NCBI GenBank assembly: GCA_903832005.1
Contig: CAIKZO010000065.1
Coordinates: forward strand, 93,376-157,375
Source of the DNA: Enhydrobacter aerosaccus
Lineage (GTDB): Bacteria; Pseudomonadota; Alphaproteobacteria; Reyranellales; Reyranellaceae
DNA: 64,000 nucleotides
Direction: 5' to 3'
Position numbers and translations under genes: made by a program
The notes under the pieces: model-generated
Told to the model about the DNA's origin: nothing
Database searches by the model: none
What the model saw: only the letters and a program-made list of their open reading frames with translations
Part shown: positions 1 to 7,118 of the stretch, one piece after another
How positions within the stretch are numbered: position 1 is the stretch's first letter
Layout of the letters: each line of letters begins with the position of its first letter

Positions 1-1
1 G

Positions 2-151
2 GTCGGCGATGCCGCGGGCCATTGGGTCACGACGGCGGGCCTCTACATGATCTGGATTGCGGCCGCTCTCACCCTGTTCACCGGCTACGACTACCTGCGC
101 ACCGGCTTGCGCCACATGGCCGAGGACTCGCCGCCCGGCTCGGCGGAATGA
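2..151 (+). CDS. pgsA: CDP-diacylglycerol--glycerol-3-phosphate 3-phosphatidyltransferase, C-terminal end (partial)
   Basis: Only the last 49 codons lie in the window; the frame is open from base 2 to the TGA at 149-151. The tail reads VGDAAGHWVTTAGLYMIWIA, then a hydrophobic stretch and TGYDYLRTGLRHM, which matches the final membrane helix and end of PgsA, the inner-membrane enzyme making phosphatidylglycerol phosphate from CDP-diacylglycerol. The catalytic CDP-alcohol motif lies upstream and cannot be checked. The stop overlaps the moaD start (ATGA), and pgsA next to moaD-moaE is a common alphaproteobacterial arrangement. The call rests on a short tail plus context. Confidence 0.75.
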   Translation, partial: VGDAAGHWVTTAGLYMIWIAAALTLFTGYDYLRTGLRHMAEDSPPGSAE

Positions 152-399
152 AGATCCGCTACTTCGCCTGGATGAAGCGCACGGTGGGCGTGCCGGAGGA
201 AGAGGTGAGCCCGCCGGCCGACGTCCGCACCGTCGGCGACCTCGTCACTTGGCTGCGCGCGCGTAGTCCCGGCCATGCCGAAGCGCTGGCCGAAGGCGCG
301 GCTTTTGGCGCCGCCGTCGACCAGCGCACCGCGACGTTCGATGTCGTGCTGGCCGGCGCGCGTGAAGTCGCGTTCTTCCCACCCTTCACCGGGGGCTGA
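148..399 (+). CDS. moaD: molybdopterin synthase small subunit (sulfur carrier MoaD)
   Basis: An 83-residue ubiquitin-fold sulfur carrier. It starts MKIRYFAWMKRTVG and ends FFPPFTGG; the terminal Gly-Gly is adenylated by MoeB and then thiocarboxylated to give sulfur to precursor Z in molybdenum cofactor synthesis. Length is normal for MoaD. The ATG at 148 is preferred to an in-frame start at 22 because it overlaps the pgsA stop (ATGA) and gives the family N-terminus. moaE follows after 4 bases, so the two subunits are almost certainly co-translated. No MoeB is linked; the ThiF-like E1 at 1138-2106 might serve both carriers, which is inference. Confidence 0.93.
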   Translation: MKIRYFAWMKRTVGVPEEEVSPPADVRTVGDLVTWLRARSPGHAEALAEGAAFGAAVDQRTATFDVVLAGAREVAFFPPFTGG

Positions 400-403
400 C
401 GCC

Positions 404-880
404 ATGACCGTGCGCGTCCAGGAAGGCGACTTCGATGTCGGCGCCGAACTCGACGGGCTCACCGCCGGCAACAAGAAGATCGGCGGGCTGGCTGTGTTCG
501 TGGGGCTGGTGCGCGAGATGCACGTGCGCGAGGGCTATCACAAGGATCGCGTCGATGCGCTGACACTCGAGCACTACCCGGGCATGACCGAGAAGGCGCT
601 GGAGGATATCGAGGCCGAAGCACGCAAGCGTTGGCCGCTCGAGGCAACGCTGATCGTCCACCGCCACGGCCGCATGGAACCGGGCGAGCGCATCGTGATG
701 GTGGCCGTGGGATCGCCGCATCGCGAAGCCGCGTTCGAGGCCTGCGAATTCCTGGTCGATTGGCTCAAGACCAGGGCGCCGTTCTGGAAGCTGGAAGAAA
801 CACCGGCCGGTGAGAAGTGGGTCGGCGCGCACACCGGCGACAATCAGGCCGCCGCGCGCTGGGAAAAGAAGAAGGCCTAG
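404..880 (+). CDS. moaE: molybdopterin synthase catalytic (large) subunit MoaE
   Basis: A 158-residue protein forming the catalytic half of molybdopterin synthase, which puts two sulfurs into cyclic pyranopterin monophosphate using MoaD thiocarboxylate. Family features are visible: GLAVFVGLVRE near residue 30, LEHYPGMTEKALEDI in the middle, HRHGRMEPGERIVMVAV, then SPHREAAFEACEFLVDWLK and a lysine in APFWKLEETPAGEKWV, the active-site area. Start ATG 404 is 4 bases after the moaD stop. The stop overlaps by 4 bases the end of the convergent DUF2630 gene, so no terminator fits between them. Confidence 0.95.
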   Translation: MTVRVQEGDFDVGAELDGLTAGNKKIGGLAVFVGLVREMHVREGYHKDRVDALTLEHYPGMTEKALEDIEAEARKRWPLEATLIVHRHGRMEPGERIVMVAVGSPHREAAFEACEFLVDWLKTRAPFWKLEETPAGEKWVGAHTGDNQAAARWEKKKA

Positions 881-1122
881 CCTTTATAATTCTCGACGAT
901 CTTGCCGGGCCGGATTTCGGCCTGATCAGGATCGCGGCCGAATTCGCGCAGACCGCGGCGCTGGCGCAGCAGGTCCCAGCAGCGATCGAGCTCGACGCCG
1001 ATCTTGGCCAGCTTGGCGCGGTCGTCGTCGGAAATCTCCGACTGCGCCCACAGTTTCTTTTCTTCTTCGACGAGCTTTCCTATCTGGCCGAGAACCGCTT
1101 CGTCCGTCGTGTGCTGCGTCAT
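877..1122 (-). CDS. DUF2630 family protein
   Basis: An 81-residue, charged, probably helical cytoplasmic protein: an N-terminal helix with ILGQIGKLVEEEKKLW-like spacing, then a segment with RCWDLLRQRRGLREFG and DPDQAEIRP. That pattern and length match DUF2630, an uncharacterised family; no function is known to me. It starts 15 bases after thiF ends on the same strand, so it may be the last gene of the thiamine transcript. Its 3' end overlaps convergent moaE by 4 bases. There is no signal peptide, membrane segment or catalytic motif. Confidence 0.8.
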   Translation of the reverse strand: MTQHTTDEAVLGQIGKLVEEEKKLWAQSEISDDDRAKLAKIGVELDRCWDLLRQRRGLREFGRDPDQAEIRPGKIVENYKG

Positions 1123-1137
1123 CTGGAAACTCCTTCT

Positions 1138-2106
1138 TCAGCCCAGCGCGACCAGGGCGAGGTTCTCGATGCCCTCGGCGCGCAACCGGTCCGCCGCGAT
1201 CAACGCCCGTTGGCCACTACGGCAACATAAGACAATGCGCTTGTCTCTCGGAAGTTGCGTAGCGATCTCGGTCAATTGGTTTACGTCGAGCCGGCGCGCG
1301 CCCGCGAACGGTGACTGCGGCGCTTCGTCGAGACCGCGCAGATCCACCACCAGGTCGGCAGGCCGGACGGCGTCCGCCGCGATGAAGGAGACGAAAGTAT
1401 CGGGTTCCGGCGTTCCACCAAAGCCGAAGCCGCCGAAAGCAAGCGTGCGGGCGTCGAAGGTGACGACACGGCCCAGCACCGTGGGTTCGAGACCGAGCAG
1501 GAGGTGCAACGCCAGATGCGCCTGCAGGCCGCCCAGCACCGCTACCGCGGTGCCCAGCACGCCCATCGTGGCGCAGGTGCCGCCATCCATCGCCACGTCG
1601 GGAAACACGGCGCGGTAGCTCGGGCCGCCGCCGCAAAACGCGCCGGCATAGCCCGAGAGGCCGACCACCGAGGCGCTGACCAGCGGCTTGGCAACGGCAT
1701 GACAGGCGTCGCTCAGCATATATGTCACGGCGAAGCTGTCGGCCGCGTCGACGACAAGGTCCGCCTTCGCCACCAGCGCTGCCACGGTCTGCGGCGTCAG
1801 CCGCTCGACGGCGGCCTCGATGGCGAGCCCGGGATTGAACCGCAGCAGCGCCGCGCGCGCGCACTCGGCCTTGGGTTTACCGATGTCCTGCATCGTGTAG
1901 AGCGGCTGGCGGTGAAGGTTGGTCTCCTCGACCACATCGTGATCGACAACGATCAGGCGGCCGACACCCGCGCCGGCTAGATACTGCAACACCGGACATC
2001 CGAGACCGCCGGCGCCCACGACCAGCACCGAGGCCGCGGCGAGCCGCGCCTGGCCCGCAGGTCCAACGTCGCCCAGCACGGTCTGTCGGGCGTAACGATC
2101 GCTCAT
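1138..2106 (-). CDS. thiF: ThiF/MoeB-type adenylyltransferase with C-terminal rhodanese domain
   Basis: A 322-residue E1-like enzyme that would adenylate the Gly-Gly end of ThiS, and perhaps MoaD. The Rossmann ATP site is VLVVGAGGLGCPVLQYLAGAG near residues 28-48, followed by DHDVVEETNLHRQPL and DIGKPKAECA. CATMGVLG keeps the conserved cysteine region. A rhodanese-like tail from about residue 250 ends with an active-loop candidate VLCCRSGQRA. Odd point: the CxxC pairs of the structural zinc site in MoeB/ThiF are absent; the usual CYRC region reads SYRAVFP, and no CxxC follows. Start ATG overlaps the thiE stop (ATGA). Last thi gene of the operon. Confidence 0.85.
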   Translation of the reverse strand: MSDRYARQTVLGDVGPAGQARLAAASVLVVGAGGLGCPVLQYLAGAGVGRLIVVDHDVVEETNLHRQPLYTMQDIGKPKAECARAALLRFNPGLAIEAAVERLTPQTVAALVAKADLVVDAADSFAVTYMLSDACHAVAKPLVSASVVGLSGYAGAFCGGGPSYRAVFPDVAMDGGTCATMGVLGTAVAVLGGLQAHLALHLLLGLEPTVLGRVVTFDARTLAFGGFGFGGTPEPDTFVSFIAADAVRPADLVVDLRGLDEAPQSPFAGARRLDVNQLTEIATQLPRDKRIVLCCRSGQRALIAADRLRAEGIENLALVALG

Positions 2107-2705
2107 GCCGCGGCCTGCGTCTCGGCGATCCACTTGCGTGCCTGCGCGACGGGGTCGGCGTTGTTCACGATGTCGCCCACGACGGCAGCAGAGTCCGCAC
2201 CGGCTTTCAGGCACAGCAGCGCGCGTTCGAGCGTGAGGCCACCGATCGCGACGAGTGGCTTGTTGCCGACAAGTCTCTTCCATTCGCCGATGCGATCGAG
2301 ACCCTGTGGCGCGAACGGCATCTTTTTGAGCAAGGTCGGATAGATCGGCCCCAGCGCCACATAATCAGGATCGACCGCCAGTCCCTTGTCGAGTTCGGCA
2401 TGATCGTGCGTGCTCACGCCAAGCTTCAGGCCGGCCTTGTGAATCGCGGCGACATCCGCGTCGACCAGGTCTTCCTGGCCGAGATGGACCCACGGACATT
2501 TCTCGTCGATCGCGATCTTCCAATAGTCGTTGACGATCAATTGCGCGCCGTGCCGGGCACAGACGCCCTGGGCCTCGCGGACCTGTCGGCGCAGTTCGGC
2601 GTCGGGCTGGTCCTTGATGCGCAGCTGGATGAAGCGTGTGCCAGCCGGCACCAGACGGGCCACCCAGTCGGCGCTGGGCACCACGGGATAGAAGCGATCA
2701 ATCAC
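2103..2705 (-). CDS. thiE: thiamine-phosphate synthase ThiE
   Basis: A 200-residue TIM-barrel enzyme coupling HMP pyrophosphate with thiazole phosphate carboxylate to give thiamine phosphate. Motifs include FIQLRIKD near the N-terminus, [35 protein letters not shown] and VAIGGLTLE, with AVVGDI near the end. The start is taken as GTG 2705 because the thiG stop lies just inside (8-base overlap) and [14 protein letters not shown] is a plausible short N-terminus; a longer open frame to 2849 would overlap thiG by about 150 bases. No thiD or thiC is linked, so HMP synthesis must be encoded elsewhere. Confidence 0.92.
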   Translation of the reverse strand: MIDRFYPVVPSADWVARLVPAGTRFIQLRIKDQPDAELRRQVREAQGVCARHGAQLIVNDYWKIAIDEKCPWVHLGQEDLVDADVAAIHKAGLKLGVSTHDHAELDKGLAVDPDYVALGPIYPTLLKKMPFAPQGLDRIGEWKRLVGNKPLVAIGGLTLERALLCLKAGADSAAVVGDIVNNADPVAQARKWIAETQAAA

Positions 2706-3471
2706 CGAGGGCCGCCTTGCCGAACGTCGGCGTCGAGGGCACCGCCATATCGCGTGGCTCCATGGGCTGCGCCGCGTAGGCAAGCCGCCCCGCCTCGATC
2801 GCGAGCGCAAAGGCCCTGGCCATCGCCACGGGATCGCCTGCTTCGGCAACAGCGGTATTCAGCAGCACGGCATCGTAGCCCAACTCCATCGCCGCCGATG
2901 CATGCGAGGGCACACCGAGACCCGCATCGACGACCAGCGGGATGTCCGGGAAATGCGCGCGCAGCGCACGCAATCCATAGACATTGTTGAGCCCGCGCGC
3001 CGAGCCGATCGGCGCGCCCCACGGCATCAGCACGCGGCAGCCTGCCTCGACCAGACGATCGGCCACGACGAGATCCTCGGTGGTGTAGGGAAAGACCTCG
3101 AACCCGTCCTCGCTCAACACCCGCGCAGCCTCGACCAGGCCGAAGATGTCGGGCTGCAAGGTGTCGTCGTCGCGGATCACCTCGAGCTTGATCCATTTGG
3201 TGTCAAACAGCTCGCGCGCCATGTGGGCGGTCGTGACCGCTTCCTTCACCGTGTGGCAACCCGCCGTGTTGGGCAGCACGCGCAATCCGGTCTCCTGCAC
3301 GAACGACCAGAACGCCTGGCCCGCGCGGCCGGCACCCGACTCGCGCCGCACCGACACCGTCACGACTTCGGCGCCCGACGCCTTGACCGCTTCGCCCAGC
3401 ACCGCAGGCGAGGGATAGCGCGCCGTGCCGAGCAGCAGCCGCGACGAAAGCTCGACACCATAGAACGCCAT
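2698..3471 (-). CDS. thiG: thiazole synthase ThiG
   Basis: A 257-residue TIM-barrel enzyme that builds the thiazole ring from DXP, dehydroglycine (from ThiO) and ThiS thiocarboxylate. [17 protein letters not shown] opens the protein. [17 protein letters not shown] carries the conserved lysine that forms the imine with DXP, followed by [35 protein letters not shown] and [19 protein letters not shown] for phosphate binding. Length is normal. It begins three bases after the thiS stop and overlaps the thiE start by 8 bases, as expected in a tightly coupled operon. Confidence 0.96.
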   Translation of the reverse strand: MAFYGVELSSRLLLGTARYPSPAVLGEAVKASGAEVVTVSVRRESGAGRAGQAFWSFVQETGLRVLPNTAGCHTVKEAVTTAHMARELFDTKWIKLEVIRDDDTLQPDIFGLVEAARVLSEDGFEVFPYTTEDLVVADRLVEAGCRVLMPWGAPIGSARGLNNVYGLRALRAHFPDIPLVVDAGLGVPSHASAAMELGYDAVLLNTAVAEAGDPVAMARAFALAIEAGRLAYAAQPMEPRDMAVPSTPTFGKAALGD

Positions 3472-3474
3472 CGC

Positions 3475-3672
3475 TCAGCCTCCCTGCATCGGGGCGACGA
3501 CTTCGATCTTGTCGCCTTCCGCCAGTTTCAGCGCCGGACGCGCCGCCGCCGCCACGAAGCGGCCGTTCACCGCCGTCGCGATCTTCTTGCCGCCATAGCC
3601 CAGCGCGCTCAGCGCGACAGCCAGGCTCTCGGGCTCAATTTCTCGTTGATCGCCGTTTACGAAGATCCGCAT
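3475..3672 (-). CDS. thiS: sulfur carrier protein ThiS
   Basis: A 65-residue ubiquitin-fold sulfur carrier. It begins MRIFVNGDQREIEPESLA and ends VVAPMQGG with the C-terminal Gly-Gly that is thiocarboxylated and supplies the thiazole sulfur. Start ATG 3672 gives the standard length; an in-frame open frame to 3747 lies wholly within thiO and lacks family similarity. It overlaps the end of thiO by 38 bases and sits directly before thiG, the usual thiO-thiS-thiG order. Confidence 0.94.
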   Translation of the reverse strand: MRIFVNGDQREIEPESLAVALSALGYGGKKIATAVNGRFVAAAARPALKLAEGDKIEVVAPMQGG

Positions 3673-4657
3673 CGGATGTCTCCCGGAATTGTTCAGACAC
3701 CGCATCGGCGACGCGCTTGGCCATCGCCGGGGCGAGCAAGAAACCATGACGGAACAGGCCGTTCACGAAATGGGTGCGCGAGCCGATGCGCCGCACCGAC
3801 GGCAGGTTGTTGGTGAAGGCCGGCCGCAGATCCGCGTTGATCTCGAGGATCTCGGCCTCGGCGAATGCCGGATGAAGAGCGCAGGCCGCACTCAGCATCT
3901 CGATCGTCGAGCGCACGCTGGCGCCGGCGCGCGATTCGCTTTCGATCATGGTGGCGCCGATCATGAACACACCGCCGCCGCGCGGCACGATGTAGAGCGG
4001 GATGCGCGGATGAAGCACTCGCACCGGCCGCGACAGAGTGAGATCGCGCGAGCGTACGATCAGCATCTCGCCGCGCACGCCGCGCAGGTCCTTCAGCACA
4101 TCGCGCGCGGCAAGGCCGCGGCAATCGACGATCTGGCTGCGCCGATGGTTAGCAGGATGGAAGTCGACACCAAACCGGATCTGGATGCCACGGAACTTCA
4201 GCATGTCGGCCAGCGCCGGCAGCGCACGGCGCGGATCGAGATGGGCTTCGTCGGGGAAGAACAGCGCCTTGCGGAAGCGGCCGGCAAGATCGGGCTCGAG
4301 GGCGCCGATGCGATCGCCGTCGACCCATTCATAATGCGAGGTCCGCTCGGCGAAGTGCGTCAGCTCCGGCAGGTCGCGTGTCGCCGCGACCACCAGGCTA
4401 CCGCTCTGCACCGTGCCGATAAAGTTGCTCCTCCACCACGCGATCGACGCGGTACCCAACGTGGCCACGCTTTCGTCCGTCGAGGCGCGCTCGCACCACG
4501 GCGCCAGCATGCCGCCGGCCATCCATGAGCAACTAGCGGCGCCCAACGCGCTGCCGCGGTCGACGACCTCGACCTTCAATCCGCGCTCAGCCAGCTCGAA
4601 CGCGGCGGCAAGACCCGCGACGCCCGCACCGACGACAATGACGCTCGATCCGCTCAA
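3635..4657 (-). CDS. thiO: glycine oxidase ThiO (FAD-dependent)
   Basis: A 340-residue DAO-family flavoprotein that oxidises glycine to dehydroglycine for ThiG in the aerobic thiazole route. The FAD-binding dinucleotide motif VIVVGAGVAGLAAAFELAERG is at residues 6-26, followed by VEVVDRG; the C-terminal half has PLYIVPRGGGVFMIGATMIE and NGLFRHGFLLAPAMA typical of the family. The chosen start is TTG 4657, preceded at 4664-4668 by GGGAG; an upstream ATG at 4702 would lie inside the TPP riboswitch, so it is unlikely. First gene of the thi operon, overlapping thiS by 38 bases. Confidence 0.9.
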   Translation of the reverse strand: MSGSSVIVVGAGVAGLAAAFELAERGLKVEVVDRGSALGAASCSWMAGGMLAPWCERASTDESVATLGTASIAWWRSNFIGTVQSGSLVVAATRDLPELTHFAERTSHYEWVDGDRIGALEPDLAGRFRKALFFPDEAHLDPRRALPALADMLKFRGIQIRFGVDFHPANHRRSQIVDCRGLAARDVLKDLRGVRGEMLIVRSRDLTLSRPVRVLHPRIPLYIVPRGGGVFMIGATMIESESRAGASVRSTIEMLSAACALHPAFAEAEILEINADLRPAFTNNLPSVRRIGSRTHFVNGLFRHGFLLAPAMAKRVADAVSEQFRETSDADLRKRRSTRN

Positions 4658-4663
4658 CTGACA

Positions 4664-4766
4664 CTCCCGTTCCTTCGCCGGCATGACCCGGATCAGGTTC
4701 AAAGGGTTCAGCCGTAACCGGCTGTCTCAGACCGATCTCCATATGGAGATCGGACACCCCTCGGAC
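4664..4766 (-). promoter_or_regulatory. TPP riboswitch (THI element) controlling the thi operon
   Basis: Read on the minus strand the block contains the hallmark THI segments in order: GGGGTG (4755-4760), a perfect P3-type hairpin at 4731-4752, CTGAGA, an extra small stem with loop GGTTAC, then ACCCTTTGAACCTGATC, GGGTCATGCCGGCGAAGG. The outer stem can pair GTCCG at 4762-4766 with CGGG at 4666-4669, which overlaps the GGGAG ahead of the thiO TTG. Known behaviour of the class is TPP-dependent repression; translational masking of this Shine-Dalgarno is inference from the overlap. Confidence 0.95.
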
Positions 4767-4799
4767 ATCGTCAAAAGAAACTGCCGCCGCGCCTTGCTG

Positions 4800-5714
4800 T
4801 CAAGCCGTGGCCAGATGCGCCGACTCGCCAAAGCCCTCACTGTCAGTCTGGTGAACCAGGGCCGTGAAATCCTGCATCAACGTGCGGGTCATCGGACCGA
4901 CCTGGTAGCGGCAGTTGTCGATCGCGCCGACCGGCACGATCTCGGCCGCCGTGCCGCACAGGAAAACCTCGCTCGCGTCGGCGAGTTCCTCCGGCTGGAT
5001 GGCGCGTTGGTCGACGGTCCAACCCCGCTTCTCGGCCATGCCGATCACGGCGCGGCGCGTGATGCCGTCGAGGAAGTTCTCGACCTTGGGCGTGACGAGC
5101 CTGTCGCCCATGGCCAGGAAGATGTTGGCGCCGGTCGATTCGGCCAGCCGCCCCTGCCAGTCGAGCATCAGCGCATCGTCGAAGCCCGCTTTCAGTGCAC
5201 GGTCTTTTTCGATGCCGCAGATGATGTAGAGGCCGGCCGCTTTCGAGCCGCCCGGCGCGACGTCGGGCGAGGGCCGGCGATACTTGGCCATGGTGACATT
5301 GATGCCCCCCGGCTTCACCTGCACCGACAGGCGGCCCTCCTGGGCCCACGGCGCGATCGCGAGATGCACCGTGGTGCCGATCGCCGACACGCCCATCACT
5401 TCCGAGCCGCGCCACGCGATCGGCCGGATGTAACCGGTCTGAAGATTGTTCGCTTTCACGACGGCGCGGGTGGCCTCCTCGATCTCCGTGCGCGTCCACG
5501 GCAGCTCGTACTCGAGCAGCCGTGCGGAGTTGATCAGGCGGGCGCTGTGAGCCGCCAAGCGGAAGACGCGACCATCGTAAATGCGCTCTCCTTCGAACAC
5601 GGCCGAGCCGTAATGCAACGCATGCGTGAGGATGTGGGTCTGCACATCGCGCCAGGGGACGATTTTACCGTCGCACCAGATGAAACCATCGCGGTCCGCC
5701 ATATTTCCAGACAT
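4800..5714 (-). CDS. ilvE: branched-chain amino acid aminotransferase (class IV, IlvE type)
   Basis: A 304-residue PLP fold type IV enzyme, the length of bacterial IlvE, interconverting Leu/Ile/Val and their 2-oxo acids. Visible features are THALHYGSAVFEGERIY near residues 30-44, YIRPIAWRG, the lysine in PGGSKAAGLYI for the PLP Schiff base, GFDDALMLDWQGRLAESTGANIF split around the cofactor, and FLDGITRRAVI. It is divergent from the marR operon across a 190-bp promoter region holding a 19-bp palindrome, so it is probably controlled by that MarR. A second, larger BCAT lies at 8534-9625. Confidence 0.92.
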   Translation of the reverse strand: MSGNMADRDGFIWCDGKIVPWRDVQTHILTHALHYGSAVFEGERIYDGRVFRLAAHSARLINSARLLEYELPWTRTEIEEATRAVVKANNLQTGYIRPIAWRGSEVMGVSAIGTTVHLAIAPWAQEGRLSVQVKPGGINVTMAKYRRPSPDVAPGGSKAAGLYIICGIEKDRALKAGFDDALMLDWQGRLAESTGANIFLAMGDRLVTPKVENFLDGITRRAVIGMAEKRGWTVDQRAIQPEELADASEVFLCGTAAEIVPVGAIDNCRYQVGPMTRTLMQDFTALVHQTDSEGFGESAHLATA

Positions 5715-5785
5715 TACTACTACCTCTCCGTGGCGATTCTAAATCAGTCTTTTCAAACCTATAAAACGCAACATAAGAGATAAAT

Positions 5786-5804
5786 AGGTCAGTATTACTG
5801 ACCT
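5786..5804. promoter_or_regulatory. 19-bp palindromic operator candidate in the ilvE/marR divergent promoter
   Basis: The sequence AGGTCAGTATTACTGACCT has two perfect 9-bp arms around one central base. On the minus strand TTGACA (5805-5810) lies just before it and TATTTA (5781-5786) just after, an 18-bp spacing, so it fills the spacer of a likely ilvE promoter. The adjacent marR gene makes it a natural MarR dimer site; binding is inferred, not shown. Confidence 0.7.
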
Positions 5805-5904
5805 TGTCAAACAAGCGAACCTAATCCTTACATGAGCGCTTGGCCCCGGCCGATGCCGGCGGCCTATACTTCGGCGTCGTCAGCCCCTAGATGGCGGAGC
5901 AGAA

Positions 5905-6405
5905 ATGATCGAGACCCGCCCCCCCGCCAATCCGCTGTTCTTGCGCGATGAGGAATTGCGCCAAGGCATAGAATTGATTTTCTACGCCTATCGCGATTTC
6001 ACTTTCGAATCGGACCAGCAGCTCAAGCACTACAAACTGGGCCGCGCGCATCATCGCGCGCTCTACTTCATCGGCCGCCATCCCGGCCAGACGGTCGGCC
6101 ACCTGCTGAGCATCCTCAAGGTCACCAAGCAGTCGATCAGCCGCGTATTGAAGGACCTCCTGGAGCAGGAATACGTCGAGCAGAAGAGCGGCCCGCGCGA
6201 CCGGCGCGAGCGCCGCCTGCACCTCACGCCGCGCGGCGAGAAGCTCGAGCGCGAGCTGACCGATCGCCAGAGCCAGCGCTTCGCGCGCGCCTATCGCGAG
6301 ACCGGCGCCGAGTCGGTCGAGGGCTTCCGCAAGGTGCTGCTCGGCCTGCTCGATCCCGCCGAAAGGGCCGAGGTCGACAAGCGGATCCGCAACGGCGGAC
6401 GCTGA
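5905..6405 (+). CDS. MarR-family transcriptional regulator (PetP-like)
   Basis: A 166-residue winged-helix regulator. The DNA-binding part includes HHRALYFIGRHPGQTVGHLLSILKVTKQSISRVLKDLLEQEYVE (a helix-turn-helix from about residue 50 to 92) and the wing SGPRDRRERRLHLTPRGEKL. The first base of the following response-regulator ATG is the last base of its stop. A MarR gene directly before an OmpR-type regulator recalls petP-petR of Rhodobacter; that is context and no symbol is assigned. It probably binds the 19-bp palindrome at 5786-5804 and controls itself and ilvE. Confidence 0.88.
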   Translation: MIETRPPANPLFLRDEELRQGIELIFYAYRDFTFESDQQLKHYKLGRAHHRALYFIGRHPGQTVGHLLSILKVTKQSISRVLKDLLEQEYVEQKSGPRDRRERRLHLTPRGEKLERELTDRQSQRFARAYRETGAESVEGFRKVLLGLLDPAERAEVDKRIRNGGR

Positions 6406-7118
6406 TGGACGCCGGCCCCGACAAACCCCACATCCTGGTGGTCGACGACGACACGCGCCTGCGCGAATTGCTGAAAACCTTCCTGTCGCGCAACGGCTTC
6501 CGCGTCAGCACCGCCAAGCACGCCGCCGAGGCGCGCCAGCATCTCGAAGCGCTCGACTTCGACCTGATCGTGCTCGACGTGATGATGCCGGGCCAGACCG
6601 GCCTCGACTTCGCCACCGAGCTGCGCAAGACCAACGATGTGCCGATCCTGATGCTGACCGCGATGGGCGATCCCAAGGACCGCATCGCCGGCCTCGAGAC
6701 CGGCGTCGACGACTATCTCGGCAAGCCGTTCGAGGCGCGCGAACTGCTGCTGCGCATCCAGAGCGTGCTGCGGCGTGGCCGTCCATCGGCGGCAGCGGTG
6801 GCGGAAACGCCGGCGGCGGCCGACGGCAAGGTCACCTTCGGTCCGTTCGAATTCGCCCTCGACCTCGGCGAGCTGACGCAGAAGGGCAAGCGCGTGGCGC
6901 TGACCGACGCCGAGATCGCGCTGCTGCGTGCGCTCGCCACCCAGCTCGGCCAGGTACTGGGCCGCGAGACGCTGTCCAAGAGCGTCGGCAGCGACGTCAA
7001 CGAACGCGCGATCGACGTGCAGGTGACGCGGCTTCGGCGCAAGATCGAGCCCGATCCGGGCTTCCCGCGCTATCTCCGCACGGTGCGCGGGCAGGGGTAC
7101 AGGCTGGTGGACGCGTGA
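6405..7118 (+). CDS. OmpR/PhoB-family response regulator (PetR-like)
   Basis: A 237-residue two-domain regulator. The receiver has the acidic triad VDDD near residue 15, the phospho-acceptor Asp in LIVLDVMMPG, the Thr/Ser switch in ILMLTAMG and the lysine in YLGKPFEARELLLRI. An Ala-rich linker at about 127-138 leads to the winged-helix domain with GKRVALTDAEIALLRALA, ERAIDVQVTRLRRKIEPDP and LRTVRGQGYRL. It overlaps marR by one base and the kinase gene by four bases, making a three-gene operon. Its kinase is presumably the next gene. Confidence 0.94.
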   Translation: MDAGPDKPHILVVDDDTRLRELLKTFLSRNGFRVSTAKHAAEARQHLEALDFDLIVLDVMMPGQTGLDFATELRKTNDVPILMLTAMGDPKDRIAGLETGVDDYLGKPFEARELLLRIQSVLRRGRPSAAAVAETPAAADGKVTFGPFEFALDLGELTQKGKRVALTDAEIALLRALATQLGQVLGRETLSKSVGSDVNERAIDVQVTRLRRKIEPDPGFPRYLRTVRGQGYRLVDA

